From: Chrysomallon squamiferum | Taxonomy: Eukaryota > Mollusca > Gastropoda > Neomphalida > Peltospiridae | Assembly: GCA_012295275.1 (NCBI GenBank) | Contig: CM022671.1 | Location: forward strand, 2,939,386-3,003,385 | Length of the DNA stretch: 64,000 nucleotides | Direction: 5' to 3' | Part shown: piece after piece, positions 33,666 through 47,273 of the stretch | Layout of the letters: each line of letters opens with the position of its first letter | How positions within the stretch are numbered: the first letter of the stretch is position 1 | Notes under the pieces: generated by a model | Told to the model about the DNA's origin: nothing | The model's database searches: none | Seen by the model: the letters and a program-made list of their open reading frames with translations, nothing else | Made by a program: the position numbers and the translations under genes

Positions 33666-33840
33666 AGTGTTAAAACAATTCAACGATCTAATGTCAAGTG
33701 GCATATTTCTAATCATCATTTTGACCAGTATTTCATAGTTGTATTTTTCGTACAGCAATAAGCATCAGTAGCACGCGTGAATCGAAAGCGCGCTAGAAAT
33801 TTTATACAGCTAATCATATGTACAGAAAATACAAACAGAA

Positions 33841-33965
33841 GTTTAACATTACATAAAAACAGTTCTTTGTCCTCATAAATAAAGAAAAATGTCTTAAATT
33901 GCCATCTCGAAAGCTTCTTTCGGTTACTTACTTACTTTCTACTAATTAGTTATTTTATATTTTAT
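33841..33965. repeat. Array junction segment
   Basis: From GTTTAACATTACATAAA onward this matches 43560-43685 and 53634-53760, so copy 1 jumps across about 2.2 kb that is present in copies 2 and 3. It then joins the start of copy 2 at TTAATGCTAATAATAATG. Confidence 0.7.
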
Positions 33966-34872
33966 GTTAAATTAATGCTAATAATAATGTTACACGGGAC
34001 TGTATTTGAAACAGAAATACAGATAGAAAAAATAAATAGCAATAATAATTATTAGAACAATAAAAGTTTTATTGTCCGGAATGATTATATTTTATATATT
34101 TATCTTTTATTTCTTTATTTTTTTATTTTATTTTTTATATATATATATATATAAATTCTATTATTATTATTATAGTAGTAGTAATAGAAGAAATTTAATT
34201 TAACAAATAAATAAATAAAAACGTTTGCAGGTTTCGGGCCAAAGATCTGATCTGCGAGTATGAAACCGAGTTATTCTACGTGTTCGATTGAAGACATCAG
34301 TATACTATAACATAACATGATTATGATGATGATTATTACCAACTTACATCATGACCTCATACAATGATACATCATTACAATGTAATTTACGTGTCAATGT
34401 TTGTGGTTTATTCGAATAATTCGATTCATTGTTATCATTATGTTTACACTAGTGACTTTAGAAGTTTAGTACTTTCTTTAGAAAGACAGGAAAAGGTTTT
34501 TGTTTTCCAAAAATTTCACATATATTTACAAACATAATCAATCCACCACTGGACTAACCTTTCAACTAGAATAAATAAACATTTTACTCTTTGACTGAAT
34601 GTGAAAGTTATTTCCGAATAAAAATTATTTCCCGCGTTTTTATATTCTGCTTCCGGATTTTCATTATGCTAATTCCTAAAAAAACAATTTGGAATTATCA
34701 CATTTACTGTTTGTTTGTTTTGCTTCTTCTTCTTCATTTTTTTTTTATAGAAATTATTTACCTTTTAGCTTTTTTACATTACTCTGTAAGACTTAACACC
34801 TTGACCGTGAAAACCTCAATTATATAGTTACAAGCTGCAGCAACTTCAATGACGTCCATGAAAACTTGATTG

Positions 34873-34982
<110 letters not shown>

Positions 34983-36695
34983 AACGTTCTAGTCAGCGAG
35001 AGGCAGATTCGTAATATTCGAAAGTTGTTTATTATAGGTCCTGTCTCTACTATGTTAAAAAATGGAAAATCTGAAGTCTTATCGCACAAATGTTACATTG
35101 TACTGTGGGAAAAATAAAAAAATAAAAAATAAAATGCTTTAACTCATCATCGAGTTAGTCGTCCCCTCGCTATAAATCTTTGATCGTGTATTGTGAACAC
35201 TGAACATGCATTACTTTTTACATTCACGGAGTTAACTCTACGAGCTTTCTTCCGACAAACAAACCCAACTGAACAAAATACCGATCTCTGCTTCATTTCT
35301 ATAACCAAAATGCATGTATTTGCCTCCCGAAAATGGTAAGAAGCCTTGATGAAAAACTACGATAAAATCTCTTGACAATTTTCGAGCAAGAGACCCGTTT
35401 CAGAAATATATTACTAGAAAGAGCAACATTTCATCTCTTTAAAGACACTGGAATTAAATCTTAAAACAAGTACACGTTGTAATTCATGGTTCACGTCCGA
35501 GTAAGAAAGACTGATTATGTTACTTTTCCTAAACGAGAACCTCCTGAATTCTGTTTGGTGTTTCTTGTTCGTGAAACGAGAACCTCCTGAATTCTATTTG
35601 ATGTTTCTTGTTGATGAGCAAAATGATAATTATTTTCAAAGATGTCGATTTAACCGTATGTCGATTTAACCGTAAATGTTAGTTTCAAACTGTGATGAGA
35701 GGCCTAATGCACAAAATCTGTGATTGTTTGTTAGCAGTTTATTTATGATTATGGATTCAGTAGTATTTACCTAGTATTTGATTTTTCTCCGGTTATGGCA
35801 ATGCCTTCGATAGAAATATTGGAACTGGTGATCGAATAAGTGTGGTAGATTGGTGTCTTTCGGAAAAATTAAGCTTGTTATGTTTGAAACGTGGTTCAAT
35901 AATACAACATACACAATAAATAATAACGGTAGGTCATTCAGTACAAATTTCCTTATTCAGTCTCTTCTTCACTTTGACATTTGCTTCAGAAAATCCGCTC
36001 TTACTTTCACTCATCCTCTCAAAAATATATTATCCAAAATCACTTCTTAAGTTTTAGCCTGGTGAAATTCAACATATACTACATGTAAGTACTATCAAGA
36101 TATAATTCATTATCCTTTCATATTTGTGTCTGTGTTATTATTATACTCTGACTGTAAATTGTGTTGAGCCCCACTCTCAGGAGAAAAGGGCACTCAACAA
36201 GTCTCCTTATTATTACCTAGACTTTACAGGCAGTAAACAGCAATTTGTAAAAAGAAGAAAAGAAGAATTACCGCGCCGCTACCACCACAATTAACATTTC
36301 AGATTTTCTAATTTCTCCAATCTAAATGTATTTCACATCTAGATGTTTTCTTTCTGATTAACTTGGTATGAAAACTATGTCTGTAGTAAATCCAATCTGA
36401 AATGTAGGATAGGTATGTAACTTTATTTATGTAAAATATTCTCCGCATTTGTCAACCAGAAGTAGTTTTGCAGCTAGAGGAAAACCATCTGGTGCTTTGG
36501 ACTGTAAACAAATAATTATCACAGTATTTGTTTCAGGAAAGCCTGAATCAATGGATTGAAATTAAATTAATTTCTGGGATGTAAAACTGCCATTATTCCC
36601 TTATTCTTCAAAAAGTAGTCCGCATACAGTAGTGCTTCTATCATCTCACTCTATCACAGAACTAAACAAGAACAACCAAAATTAATAACATTTTT

Positions 36696-37019
36696 GTGGC
36701 ATGTTGGACAGAATTGCTTTGTTTGCCATTGGATGGTGTTGAAAACATCATCAAATCTCTACAAAGAATTGCTATGCCAAATGCTAATGATTTGGTAGGT
36801 TATTTTGATTCGACTTATATGAATGAACACTACAGGAAATTATTTAGAAACGGCTGTAACATCATCAGTAACATTCTTGGACAGTTTCAATCAGACGTCT
36901 GGTGTGCACTGGAGGCAACTCTCAGTGAGTGGGAAGGATGGAACAACACGTTTTTTTCACTTGTCACGGTGACTAGTCAGACTGGTATTAATGCTTTAAA
37001 GTTGGCTCGTCCCGTCTAA
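36696..37019 (+). pseudogene. MULE-transposase-like fossil ORF, copy 2
   Basis: The same 107-codon frame as at 29039, with a single visible residue change (QFQSDVW against QFQADVW). Flanks are also near-identical, so the sameness reflects recent duplication. Confidence 0.55.
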
Positions 37020-39036
37020 GGGTTAACAGACTATAAAAGCGTCACGTGACAAAGTGTTAATGATCTGAGGCAGTTTAAACTACTAAAAGACTAGTTTGTA
37101 TCCACTAGAGAATAATAACGCAAACAAGAATTGAATATGGGTAATTGTTTCATGTATCACATAAATTAACCATCAATGGCAAACAAATGTAATTTAATCG
37201 TAAGATTCTTACGATATAATGCAAATGAAAATAACGCTGATATACGTTTTGTAAACATATAAATCATTATTTTATTTTATTTTATTTGTTAAATATTTTA
37301 TAAATGCTGATATCAGGATAACTGTCAGATTTGTCTATTGAAGAAACAAAATATGAAAACTGTTCATCGTATTTAACAACTCGTCTCAGTAACGGACATT
37401 TCTGTGGTCGTAAATTCCCCGAGAAGAAAAATTCTAACTAAAGAAATATACCTTTGTTTACATACTGAATGGAGTTAAAATACATTTCTGTGCAGTGGTC
37501 GTAATTCCCCGAGAAGAAAGATTTCTATCTAAAGAAATATAACTTTGTTTATATACTGAATAGAGTTACAATAGATTTCTTGAGAATGCGAAAGTGATCA
37601 CCACACATGGTCATTTGATAGCTGTCGTAGTAACTTTTAGATCACGCGAGTTTTCACGACTAATTAAATAAATAAAAAAGGAAGATATTTTGTATCTTAT
37701 GAGTTGAAACAAGATTATTAAAGTGGTTCCTTTAGTCGTGTTAAAACTGTCGTCTACTTTTTCATTTTATTTTACTTTTGTTTTTTCATTATTTCAAATG
37801 CACTATAATAATTGTTATTAAAAGAAAAAAAAAAAGTATTTCCTTTGTTTATATATTTATTTATTTAGTAGTGGTAATAGCTGTCGCGGTTGTTGATGTT
37901 GTTGTCGTTGTACTGTCTTAATGTTATCTTTTATCGAAACAGCCATTCATCATGATGCATTAAATAGAAATTTAATATATTTAGCACCATATACGTTTTT
38001 CTAACAATTCATGTATATTGTGCATAAATGATTTTGTAAAAACCTTCGTTTAACCATTATCTTTAGAAACATGATTAACAAGGAAGACTGAAGTTTCTAT
38101 TAAGCATAACATTACATAAATCAACTAAAAAACAGTGAGTACGATTATATAATTTATTAGTAACGTTAACAAAGTAATAAATATAAAAAAAATAAAAATA
38201 AAAATAAAACAGTTTTTACATCACGGAAATTAGATATAAGTGAAAAATAGATTAATAACAAAGCCTACTATGGAAAGAAAACTTGCCCATGCAAACAAAA
38301 CCTACAAAGTTAAAAGTCTCTGTATTTCTTTGTCAACTTAGCACAGGTGATAATACTTCTACGCAGATTAAAGTAGTTTTTATTAACTATTACTCGGTAA
38401 AACAAAAAATGTACTAATGTTATTTCAAGTTGACTGATAATATAGATCAAACGGCTAAAAAGGCAGAAGGAAAATTGTATATAGTAATAGTATGATATAG
38501 ACTTTTGGTAAGCACTTTTGGCCAGGAAGAACGCCCTTCGATCTCTACCCCCATAAAAAATTAAAACAACCAAAGTTGGATAACAGATTTAAAGTTTGGT
38601 TTTATAATAGTTACATTTGGTATTTATTATCACGTTTATTTTTTTAAATTCCACATTATTTTGTACTATTTTATACGTAACTTAAGGAAATCCTTCATTG
38701 TGTGATAGGACACTTCGTCGATAGAAATTTGTTTTGTAAAGTATGCGTTCTTGAATACATTTACAAGCCAAAATGTTACCGCCAATAATATTTTCTTACT
38801 TACAGAATCATTTTTTTTAATTTTTTTTTTTTTTTTTTTTTTTTTTTGATTTTTGATTTATTTATTTAATTTATTTATTTATTTTTCTTTTTTTTTGATT
38901 TTTCATGTTTAGCTGTATATAGTTAAAAAACGACATGATGAATTTTGTTACTGGTTTTAAATCACATAATGCAAATTTGTGCAATCCAGCATTTATATTA
39001 ATTGACTTTACAAAATGAAGATAAAACTACAAGAGT

Positions 39037-39037
<1 letters not shown>

Positions 39038-39108
<71 letters not shown>
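39038..39108. repeat. (AG)n microsatellite, array copy 2
   Basis: About 35 AG units; homologue of 31386-31473. Confidence 0.95.
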
Positions 39109-39113
<5 letters not shown>

Positions 39114-39330
39114 TTCTTATGAATTTTAAATTTGTCACTGGTACATGACAAAAATACGTATACACTTAGATAAGTATAAAACTAGATGATGCAGATAATT
39201 TACGAACACATAATGATAATAATAGCAAATATCACAAAACGAACGAGTGCCTTACTACACATGCAATAAAATCAACCTTAAACAAATAATAATAATAAAA
39301 TAATAAATTAAATAATAATAATAATAATAA

Positions 39331-39361
<31 letters not shown>

Positions 39362-39530
39362 AAGAAGAAGACGACGAACAATAATAATAAGTAAATAAAT
39401 AAATAGAAACCATCTACTAATCAAAGGAAAAAAGTAATGGAATTTTTTAGCATGTGATTATGATCACATGCTGTAACTTTCCACTGCTGTTTGAATATAT
39501 CGATACAATCATTTTCGAGGAAAAGAAATA

Positions 39531-39686
39531 CTATCCGGTTAAGAACAGAATATAAATTTGTCGTTGTCTCGGGTTTGCTCAGTTAGAACAAAACACCCGA
39601 CCTAAATGTGTGAATTCGCTATTCGGTTTTGTGATGTCAAACCGGGCTTAGAAACGATCAAGTAAGCAATGAAACATTAGGTAAGT
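39531..39686 (+). promoter_or_regulatory. TATA-box / micro-exon module, copy 2
   Basis: Same module as at 31921, but the box reads GAATATAAAT and the short frame is cut early by TAA after VKPGLETIK. The donor TAG|GTAAGT is kept. Confidence 0.4.
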
Positions 39687-41049
39687 AGATCTGTGCGAGT
39701 TTGAAGGTTATTTTTATTGCTTTGTTGTTGCTGCTGTTTTTATATTTCAATGTTATTTCAGATGTTTCTGTTGGTGCTGATAACGAAAATATTACTGATA
39801 TTATTATCATTTTGACTGTTATTATTATAGTTATTGTTGTTGTTGTTGTTATTATTATTAATATTATTATTAATTTCTTAGTGTTCAAAACGGGTATTAA
39901 GTAGATTTCGGCGCGATCCTTACTGGGCGGTCGCCAGAGTGGACAGCATCAAAAAGTGCGGCCTTCAAAAATTCCCTCGTGTAGGTGATTTAAAAAATCT
40001 TTTTAAAGAAACTTAGTTTGATAACGTTTTATACATATCTCGCCACAAACTCGCTTTTGATTTCTGAATACTGATCACGGAGAAGTTTATCAAATTTTTG
40101 ATGAAAAAATATTTTTTGTAAACGTCAGCAGTCAGCGATCATTGGAAAAATCTTAGATGAGTCAAGCAATCAAAATACGTTCCCCGTATAGATATGCTAC
40201 TTTTGTGCTTAATTTCAACAAATGTTATGTTCGCTAGCGAAGATTCTGTGGTTGCGAAAAACTGTATACGTAATGCGGACGCAATTAACAGTGCATTGTT
40301 TTAAAGATGGACAAACAGTTCATCACTGATTGCTCTTGTGTTTCGAAGGAAAATCCATCGAATAAAGTTATTTTAGCGGTAGGCATCAGTCACGGTGCTC
40401 ACACTTTTAAACATCTTGGATGTTTTATTAAGACTCAGCCTGGAGTACCAAAGTGCTTTAATGACCACCTAACAACGAATATAAATTGACAGCAATCTAT
40501 ATAAATCAATAAGTCTATCTATCCACTAGAGAAATAAACACAAGTTAAGGTTCACGTTAATTATTTAATTATGATAAACAGGTGACGTGATAATATTATT
40601 TTATACAATCACAAAACATATGTTTAAGTAATTTTGATTAATGAAACGAGTAAGTCAAACAGGGAACCAAGACAAAATAAGAATCTGCACGGAGGAGAGA
40701 TTAAAACCTTAGAATTTTAGGTATAATAAATGTTATTGACACAGATTAATTGCTCATTACACTCTTATCAAAATAAGAATAGACAGTTGCTTACCATACT
40801 CGTCCGTAAAGACAATAGCATTCAAAAACATTGGTTTCCCCGCCTTTCTGAGATTTCGTGTTGACCTGTTCCTTTGCTCCGTAATTATTTGAACCTTGAA
40901 TCTTGAAAAAAATTAACGTGCTAATCAGAGCAAGCTGTTGTGAAGCACGTCTACGACAGGTACGCTTTCTGACAGGTAACCTGAATTATCAAATACCGGC
41001 CCTTTTTATAAGAATGCCATGGAGTTTAAAAATTGGCTAAAACAATAAA

Positions 41050-41210
41050 AAAAACGTGTATGTGGTGAAGTAACAATTTGTTACGCAATTTCAATTCCGT
41101 GGCATAAAAATAAAAAGCGCAGATGTGATTGAAGTAACAGTTCGTTACGCAATAAAAAGTGGGTTTGTGATCGAAGTAACAAATTGTTACGGAATCTCAA
41201 TTCCGAGTCA
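41050..41210. repeat. Palindromic GTAAC triplicate, copy 2
   Basis: Same arrangement as at 33500, including GTAACAAATTGTTAC. Confidence 0.7.
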
Positions 41211-41390
41211 GTGTTAAAACAATTCAAGGATCTAATGTCAAGTGGCATACTTCTAATCATCATTTTGACCAGTATTTTATAGTTGTATTTTTCGTACAGC
41301 AATAAGCATCAGTAGCACGCGTGAATCGAAAGCGCGCTAGAAATTTTACACAGCCAATCATCTGTACAGAAAATATGAACAGAAGTTTTA

Positions 41391-42689
41391 GCGTGTGTTG
41401 TGTCAGTTTATCGCCTCTGTCAGATCACTTTACTGTCATCGCTTTCCTGTAACGTGTGTCCGATTGGCTAATACTCCGTCACGTAGGCCTATATTTTATC
41501 CTTATAGGGGAATGATTTGCAAGTGATTTGTTTATCCACTCAGCCTATGGCTGTATTATCACAGTGTAACCCGGTTAAGAAAGGTGATTATAATACACAA
41601 GGAAAAAAATGTGAAGTAAATGTTTCTAATGGGAGCTCACTAATTGTCTGACAATTGAAGTGTCCCAAGAACAACAGGTGTACAACACAATCCCTTTAAA
41701 GATCACTGCAAAATCTGGCACACGGTAGAATTATCCCCATAATATCCCCCCATGTTAGTGATGTATTTCAGATACTGAAAAGTTGATATTACAAAAAAGG
41801 CCACATTTGAGAAAAGGGGGGAATACAAAAAGAAATTCAGCATGGAAGGAAGTTTTTATTTTTATTTTATGTTATACTGTGTTGTAACAAAGAAAATAAT
41901 TAAAAGAGTTTCTAATATAATACTGAACATCCCAGAATCTATATAATCTTAGAGTATTGTGTGTCTTAGCTTTTAAATCTGTTAATTTAATAAATAAACA
42001 CTGTACTTCTTTTTATATTTGTCCTGTCAGTTATATAATATGGGTGTTGTTTATTGTGACCGCGGGAAGAAAATATACAAGTATAATTACACAGACTGAA
42101 CAAAATAATTTTAACTGTTACAAACCTGATAATGGATTGCTATTAAAGGCCTCTTTTTATTTTTATTTTTATCTTTAATTCTGATCATTTTATTTTCTTT
42201 CATTCATTCCTTATCATTTACTTATTATAGTTATATTTTTCTCACCTTTCTAAATGTTAGAACAATTTATTTATTCATCATCGTCATCGTTATTTTTATT
42301 ATTCAAAGTAGAGCATAAATTATTGATGTAAATCTGTGGAATAAGGCAGATATATTCGACTTTTTTCATGATACACCTCCACACGTTTTAGATCAATTTA
42401 AGCTAAAGCATCTTCACGTTAATTTTCGATTTGAATTTTCAAGAGCTATTTAGGTAGCTTTGATGAAAATGGTTAAGTCATGTTCTTCTGCCATTTTTTA
42501 TTTGAGCGTATGTTTGAATGTTTTGTAATTTTTCTTTTGATAGTAACAAATGATATAACTAAAGCTGGTGTTAGACACAGTAATATAGACAGTTTCCAGT
42601 TTTACAAGTGCCCTCTATATATTCAGAATAAGATTCACAGTATGTCATTATTGTGCAAACATATAAATCAGTATGTTATTTTAGTTGAT
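41391..42689. repeat. Spacer segment present only in array copies 2 and 3
   Basis: Near-identical to 51565-52855 and absent from copy 1. It includes CCGATTGGCT (CCAAT-like, ~41460) and a GACAATT inverted phrase near 41648, but no recognisable gene. Confidence 0.7.
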
Positions 42690-42815
42690 TTTATTTTATT
42701 TTATTTCATTTCATTTCATTTCATTTCATTTCATTTCATTTCATTTTATTTTATTTTAGTTGATTTTATTTTATTTTATTTTATTTCATTTCATTTCATT
42801 TTATTTTGTTTTAGT
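42690..42815. repeat. (TTTCA)n/(TTTTA)n pentanucleotide repeat
   Basis: Alternating blocks of TTTCA and TTTTA units with TTTTAGTTGA interruptions repeated three times. The homologous site at about 52860-52912 is much shorter. Confidence 0.9.
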
Positions 42816-43977
42816 TGATTTTATTTGTTAAATATATTATATAAATGTTGATATCAGGATAACTGTAAGATTTTTGAACTGAAGAAACAAGATAAGAAAC
42901 TATTCATTGTATTTCACAACTCGTATCAATACCGGTTATTTCTGTGCAGTGGCCGTAATTCCCCGAGAAGAAAGATTTCTAACTAAAGAAATATACCTTT
43001 GTTTACATACTGAATAGATTAAACTATATTTCTTGAGAATGCGAACGTGGTCACATGTGGTAATTTGATATCTGACGTAGCAACCGTTAGATAATGCGAA
43101 TATATTTTGTATTTTACGAGTTCAAATAATATCATTAAACTGGTTCCCTTAGTCTTCTTAAAACTGTCGTGTACTTTATTTTATTTTATTTATTTATTAT
43201 AGTTATATTTTTTTTGTTTTTATTTTATATCAAAACACTATAATGATTATTATTAATGGAAAAAATGTATTATCTTTTTTGTTTATTTGTTTATTTAATT
43301 TATTTATTTATTAGTAGAATTAGCTGTCGCGGTCGTTGGTGTTGTTGTTGTTATACTATTTTGATGTGATCTTTTATTCATCATGATGCATTAAATATAA
43401 ATTTAATATATTAAGCACCAGACGACTAGACTGAGTTCTCATTTAAGTTTTCAAATAATTCATGTCAGTAATATTGCATAAATTATTTTAAGTTTAAATT
43501 TTCGTTGAACTATTATCTTTAGAAACATGATTAACAAGAAAGAGTGAAGAATCTATGAAGTTTAACATTACATAAAAACGGTTCTTTGTCATCATAAATA
43601 AAGAAAAATGTCTTAAATTGCCATCTCTAAAGCATCTTTCGGTTATTTACTTTGTACTAATTAGTTATTTTATATTTTATGTTAAAGTACGACGTTTATT
43701 TTCAGTAATCCAAACGATAATCTCTATAATTACATAAAGCAATGGCCTGATAAATAACAATACACAAGCAAAAATAGATATTTTTTATATAAAAAGTACG
43801 AATGACCAATTCTATTCATTGTATGTAATTTTAAATATCATTTCATTTTACATAAATAATTAATCTTAAAAATTCAATATTGGGAATAAACGATTGTTAT
43901 ATATAATGAAAAATCCTTTTTTCAATTCCAATGATGAAAAACAAGTTCCGAAAACTACTTATATATATATATATATA

Positions 43978-44225
43978 CAGTGGTACCTCGTCGTACGAAT
44001 GCCTCGACTTACGTGTTTTGGGAGTTACGAGCGAGCTTAAGATAGCCGCCGCTACTTGGTGCAACGAACAACACAACATCCTGTCGGCATCCCAGGTCTG
44101 TTGTGTTGTACTCGCGTTTTGTGCAGTGTTTTGCCAAATTTTGCCGAAGCGGATGATGTCAATTGAATTAAAGCTTGAATTCATAGAAAATTCGACTTGG
44201 CAAGGCAGTACGAGCATAGTACTTA
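43978..44225 (+). mobile_element. Truncated Tigger/pogo-like DNA transposon, copy 1
   Basis: Starts at CAGTGGTACCTCGTCGTACG preceded by TA, the TcMar-Tigger terminal-repeat type and target. The internal sequence GCGGATGATGTCAATTGAAT matches the start of a Tigger transposase (RMMSIELKLEFIE). The 3' half and distal terminal repeat are missing, and the region just upstream of RMMSIE is deleted relative to the copy at 54050. Confidence 0.75.
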
Positions 44226-44609
44226 TACGATATGTATCATACTGAACCTGAAGGGTCGATAAAAGCTGTAACTCCAACTAAAGGCGTTAAAATAATCTGT
44301 CTGATCTCCAAGATAAATACACTTTACAAAAGCAAATTATTTCTTTACATTCTGTTTTATTTTATTTTTTTATACAATATTTGTCATTTTTCTTATTTAA
44401 AACCACGATGCAAAAAATATAAAAAATGGTGGGGGGGTTTCGGGGCGGGGCTGGTAACAAATACCTAAATTTCCAGACTGCACCCAGTATAAGTACGTAA
44501 CGCAGCAGTGGGCTAAGTATATATAATGATCTTTCAACTGATTTTGCTGTCGATGAAATCAAACCAAACTCATTAACAGTGAATAATATTAAGTCATCCA
44601 CGAATATGA

Positions 44610-44700
44610 AAAGAAAAAACAACAACAACAACAACAACAACAACAGTAACTAATTAACTAACCAAATAAAGAAAGAAAGAAAAAACAACAACAACAACAG
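44610..44700. repeat. (CAA)n tracts
   Basis: Two CAA-triplet runs split by a GAAAGAAAGAAA stretch. Shorter homologues lie near 54710-54786. Confidence 0.85.
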
Positions 44701-45152
44701 CAAAAATAATGTTTTATCACTACAAACAGCATCTTTTATTGGTTACACAAATTTAAACTGTAATCAATCATACGTAATTATTAGTAGACAGAAATGTTTA
44801 AAAGGCATTGCCTATCAGCTATTACCTTGGTAAAACAAAATATTTATTGATATTATTTCAAGTCGACTGATAATATATTCATATATGTGTGGAAAAAATA
44901 AGTCAAATGTCTAGAATGTTAGAGGAACAATTCTGTGTAGTAATAGTTTGGTGTCTACTTTTGATGAAAGAACTTTCGGTATAAATTACAAAATCATTGT
45001 TGGTTTTTTTTGTTGTTTTTTTTCCATGTGCTTAGCTTAAAATAGTTCAAAAACGACATGATAAATTGTGTTGTTGTTATTCTTTTATATCATATAATGG
45101 AAATTTGTCCAATCCAAGGATCTAATTGTTTACAAAATCAAGATAGAATTAC

Positions 45153-45156
<4 letters not shown>

Positions 45157-45225
<69 letters not shown>
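45157..45225. repeat. (AG)n microsatellite, diverged module
   Basis: About 34 AG units, homologous in position to the other array AG tracts. Confidence 0.95.
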
Positions 45226-45228
<3 letters not shown>

Positions 45229-45537
45229 ATAACGAAAACATAATGGTAATAAACAGAAGACAAAGGATAAGAGTTGTGAAGATTTGTGGTAACTTGACTG
45301 TGACACAATGTCACAAAACGAATAACTGTCTTAGTACATAAGCAATAAAGTGGCATCCGTAAAATAAATAAATAAATAAAAACAACCCATTAATCAAAAT
45401 CAAAAGCCAAAGAAAAAAAAAATAATGAATTTTTTTACCATGTGTTTACATAATTTACATTTCAACTGCTATTTGAATACATCAACAACAAAAAATAAAT
45501 AAATAAATAAATAAATAAATTTCGAGGAAAAGAAATA

Positions 45538-45696
45538 CTATCCGGCTGATAATAGTATATAAATTTGTCGTTATATATGTTTCGCTCAGTTATAACAAAA
45601 CACCTGACCTAAATGTGTGAATTCGCTGTTTGGTTTTACTGTGTCAAAACGGGCTTAGTAACGATCAAGGAAGCATATCGAAAATATTAAGTAAGT
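45538..45696 (+). promoter_or_regulatory. TATA-box / micro-exon module, diverged copy
   Basis: TAGTATATAAATTTG, then ATGTGTGAATTCGC opening a short frame MCEFAVWFYCVKTGLVTIKE, with a stop TAA immediately before GTAAGT. Length, frame and stop-donor arrangement match the copy at 31921 despite divergence. Confidence 0.45.
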
Positions 45697-47003
45697 AGAT
45701 CTACGTGAATTTGAATGTTTTTGTTATTGCTATGGTTGATGCTGCTGTTTTTGTATTGTTAATGTTATTTCAAACGTTGCTTTTGGTGATGATAATGAAA
45801 ATGCTACTGATATTATTATTATTATTATTAACTGCTTATTGTTTAAAACGGTCATTTGTTTTAATAAGTGAGAAATTTAGTTATCTGACGTCTTAAGCTG
45901 ATCCGCTATTTTTAATTTGATATAATACATGGCTGTCTAATTTACTGAACACATAAATGCAGTTAAGTAATGAAAATACTTTATTCACTTTAAGACTCAA
46001 AGAGAAAACAAAACTTAAAATCAAAATCAGTTGTTTCACAAATATTATGTAATGAGGCTACCTCTCACTGATTTTATTTATCCATTCTTCGTTATTCACA
46101 ACAAGAACAGTTTTGTATGATTATCTATGTCTGTAGTAAATCCAATCTGAAATGTAGAATAGGTTTGTAACTTTATTTGTGTAAAATATTCTTTGCATTT
46201 GTCGACCAGAAGTAGTTTTGTCGCTAGAGGAAAATCATCTGGTGCTCTGGACAGTAAACAAATAATTATCGCCAGATCACGTGATCAAATACTTCTATTT
46301 GGTTGAACGTTTATTTTTATTCTACTGCAGTGGAATAAATGTGTGTAATTATACCTGTATAAAATTAATTAATTACAACTTTAGGTATTTTAGATTTTTA
46401 AATCTACCTGATATCCTGTAAATTCCGTAATTTATCTTGCTTTTTAAACAAGATAAAAAGATTTAATGAACTTCTCTCACAGTATTTGTTTCAGGAAAGC
46501 CTGAAGCAATGGATTGAAATTAAATGAATTTCTGGGATGTAAAACTGCCATTATTCCCTTATTTTTCAAAATATGTTCATGTTATTGGATCATTAAACTG
46601 GTGTTTTCATAATCCTTAATCATTTTAATTTGGGAATATTCTTCTTCTTCTTCTTCTTCTTCTTATTATTATTATTGCTATTTATTTATTTATGTATTAT
46701 TTATTTGTGTGTGTGTGTATGTATGCGTGTGTGTTTTCTGTGGGTGCATTTGTGTCGTTTTGTTGTGTTTTGTTGTTGTTGGGTTTTTTTTTTGGTTCTT
46801 TTGGGAGGTGGATTTTGGTCAGGTTCACATTTTATATAACTGAATAAAGCAGCCGCATTTCAGGCTGGGTGAATTGTATTTGGTAAGGAAGTCCGCATTC
46901 AGTAGTGCTTCTATTATCTCACTCAATCACAGAACTAAACAAGAACAACCAAAATTAATAACATTTATGTGGCATGTTGGAATGAAATGGTGTTGAAAAC
47001 ATC

Positions 47004-47273
47004 ATGCAATCTCTACAAAGAATTGCTATGTCTAATGCTAATGATTTGGTAGGTTATTTTGATTCGAATTATATGAATGAACACTACAGGAAATTATTTA
47101 GAAACGGCTGTAACATCATCAGTAACATTCCTAAACAGTTTCAAGCAGACGTCTGGTGTGCACTGGAGGCAACTCTCAGTGAGTGGGAAGGATGGAACAA
47201 CACGTTTTTTTCACTTGTCACGGTGACTAGTCGGACTGGTATTAATGCTTTAAAGTTGGCTCGTCCCGTGTAA
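47004..47273 (+). pseudogene. MULE-transposase-like fossil ORF, copy 3
   Basis: 89-codon frame, the third copy, missing the first ~18 residues because ~25 bases near 46982 are absent. It differs in places (SNYMNEH, SNIPKQFQADVW) and ends GCTCGTCCCGTG TAA. Confidence 0.5.

Larger units (their letters stand above)
26328..33840 (+). repeat. Segmental-duplication array, copy 1
   Basis: Homologous to copy 2 with an offset of ~7.65 kb and near-identical over long stretches (28.05-30.6 kb against 35.7-38.3 kb). It begins about 35 bp upstream of the FANCD2 ATG. Contents in order: putative FANCD2 promoter, coding-like fossils near 27.8-28.25 kb, the 107-residue ORF at 29039, TATA/micro-exon module, an unknown ORF near 32.5 kb and palindromic GTAAC repeats. 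A C-run at 27499-27506 stands where copy 2 has (GC)n(AC)n. Confidence 0.85.
42830..45985 (+). repeat. Older diverged copy of the array module
   Basis: Collinear with 29.65-32.3 kb: the GTAATTCCCCGAGAAGAAAG phrase (42.95), TAGCTGTCGCGGT (43.32), the AAAACGACATGAT phrase (45.05), AG tract and TATA/micro-exon module, with many substitutions. A Tigger fragment interrupts it. It lacks the promoter and fossil-ORF part of the unit. Confidence 0.8.

Noticed and set aside
46630-46839. Phe/Leu-rich ORF in array copy 3
   Set aside because: Comes from TTC/TTA triplets and T/G-rich sequence in an insertion segment, without homologues in the other copies.
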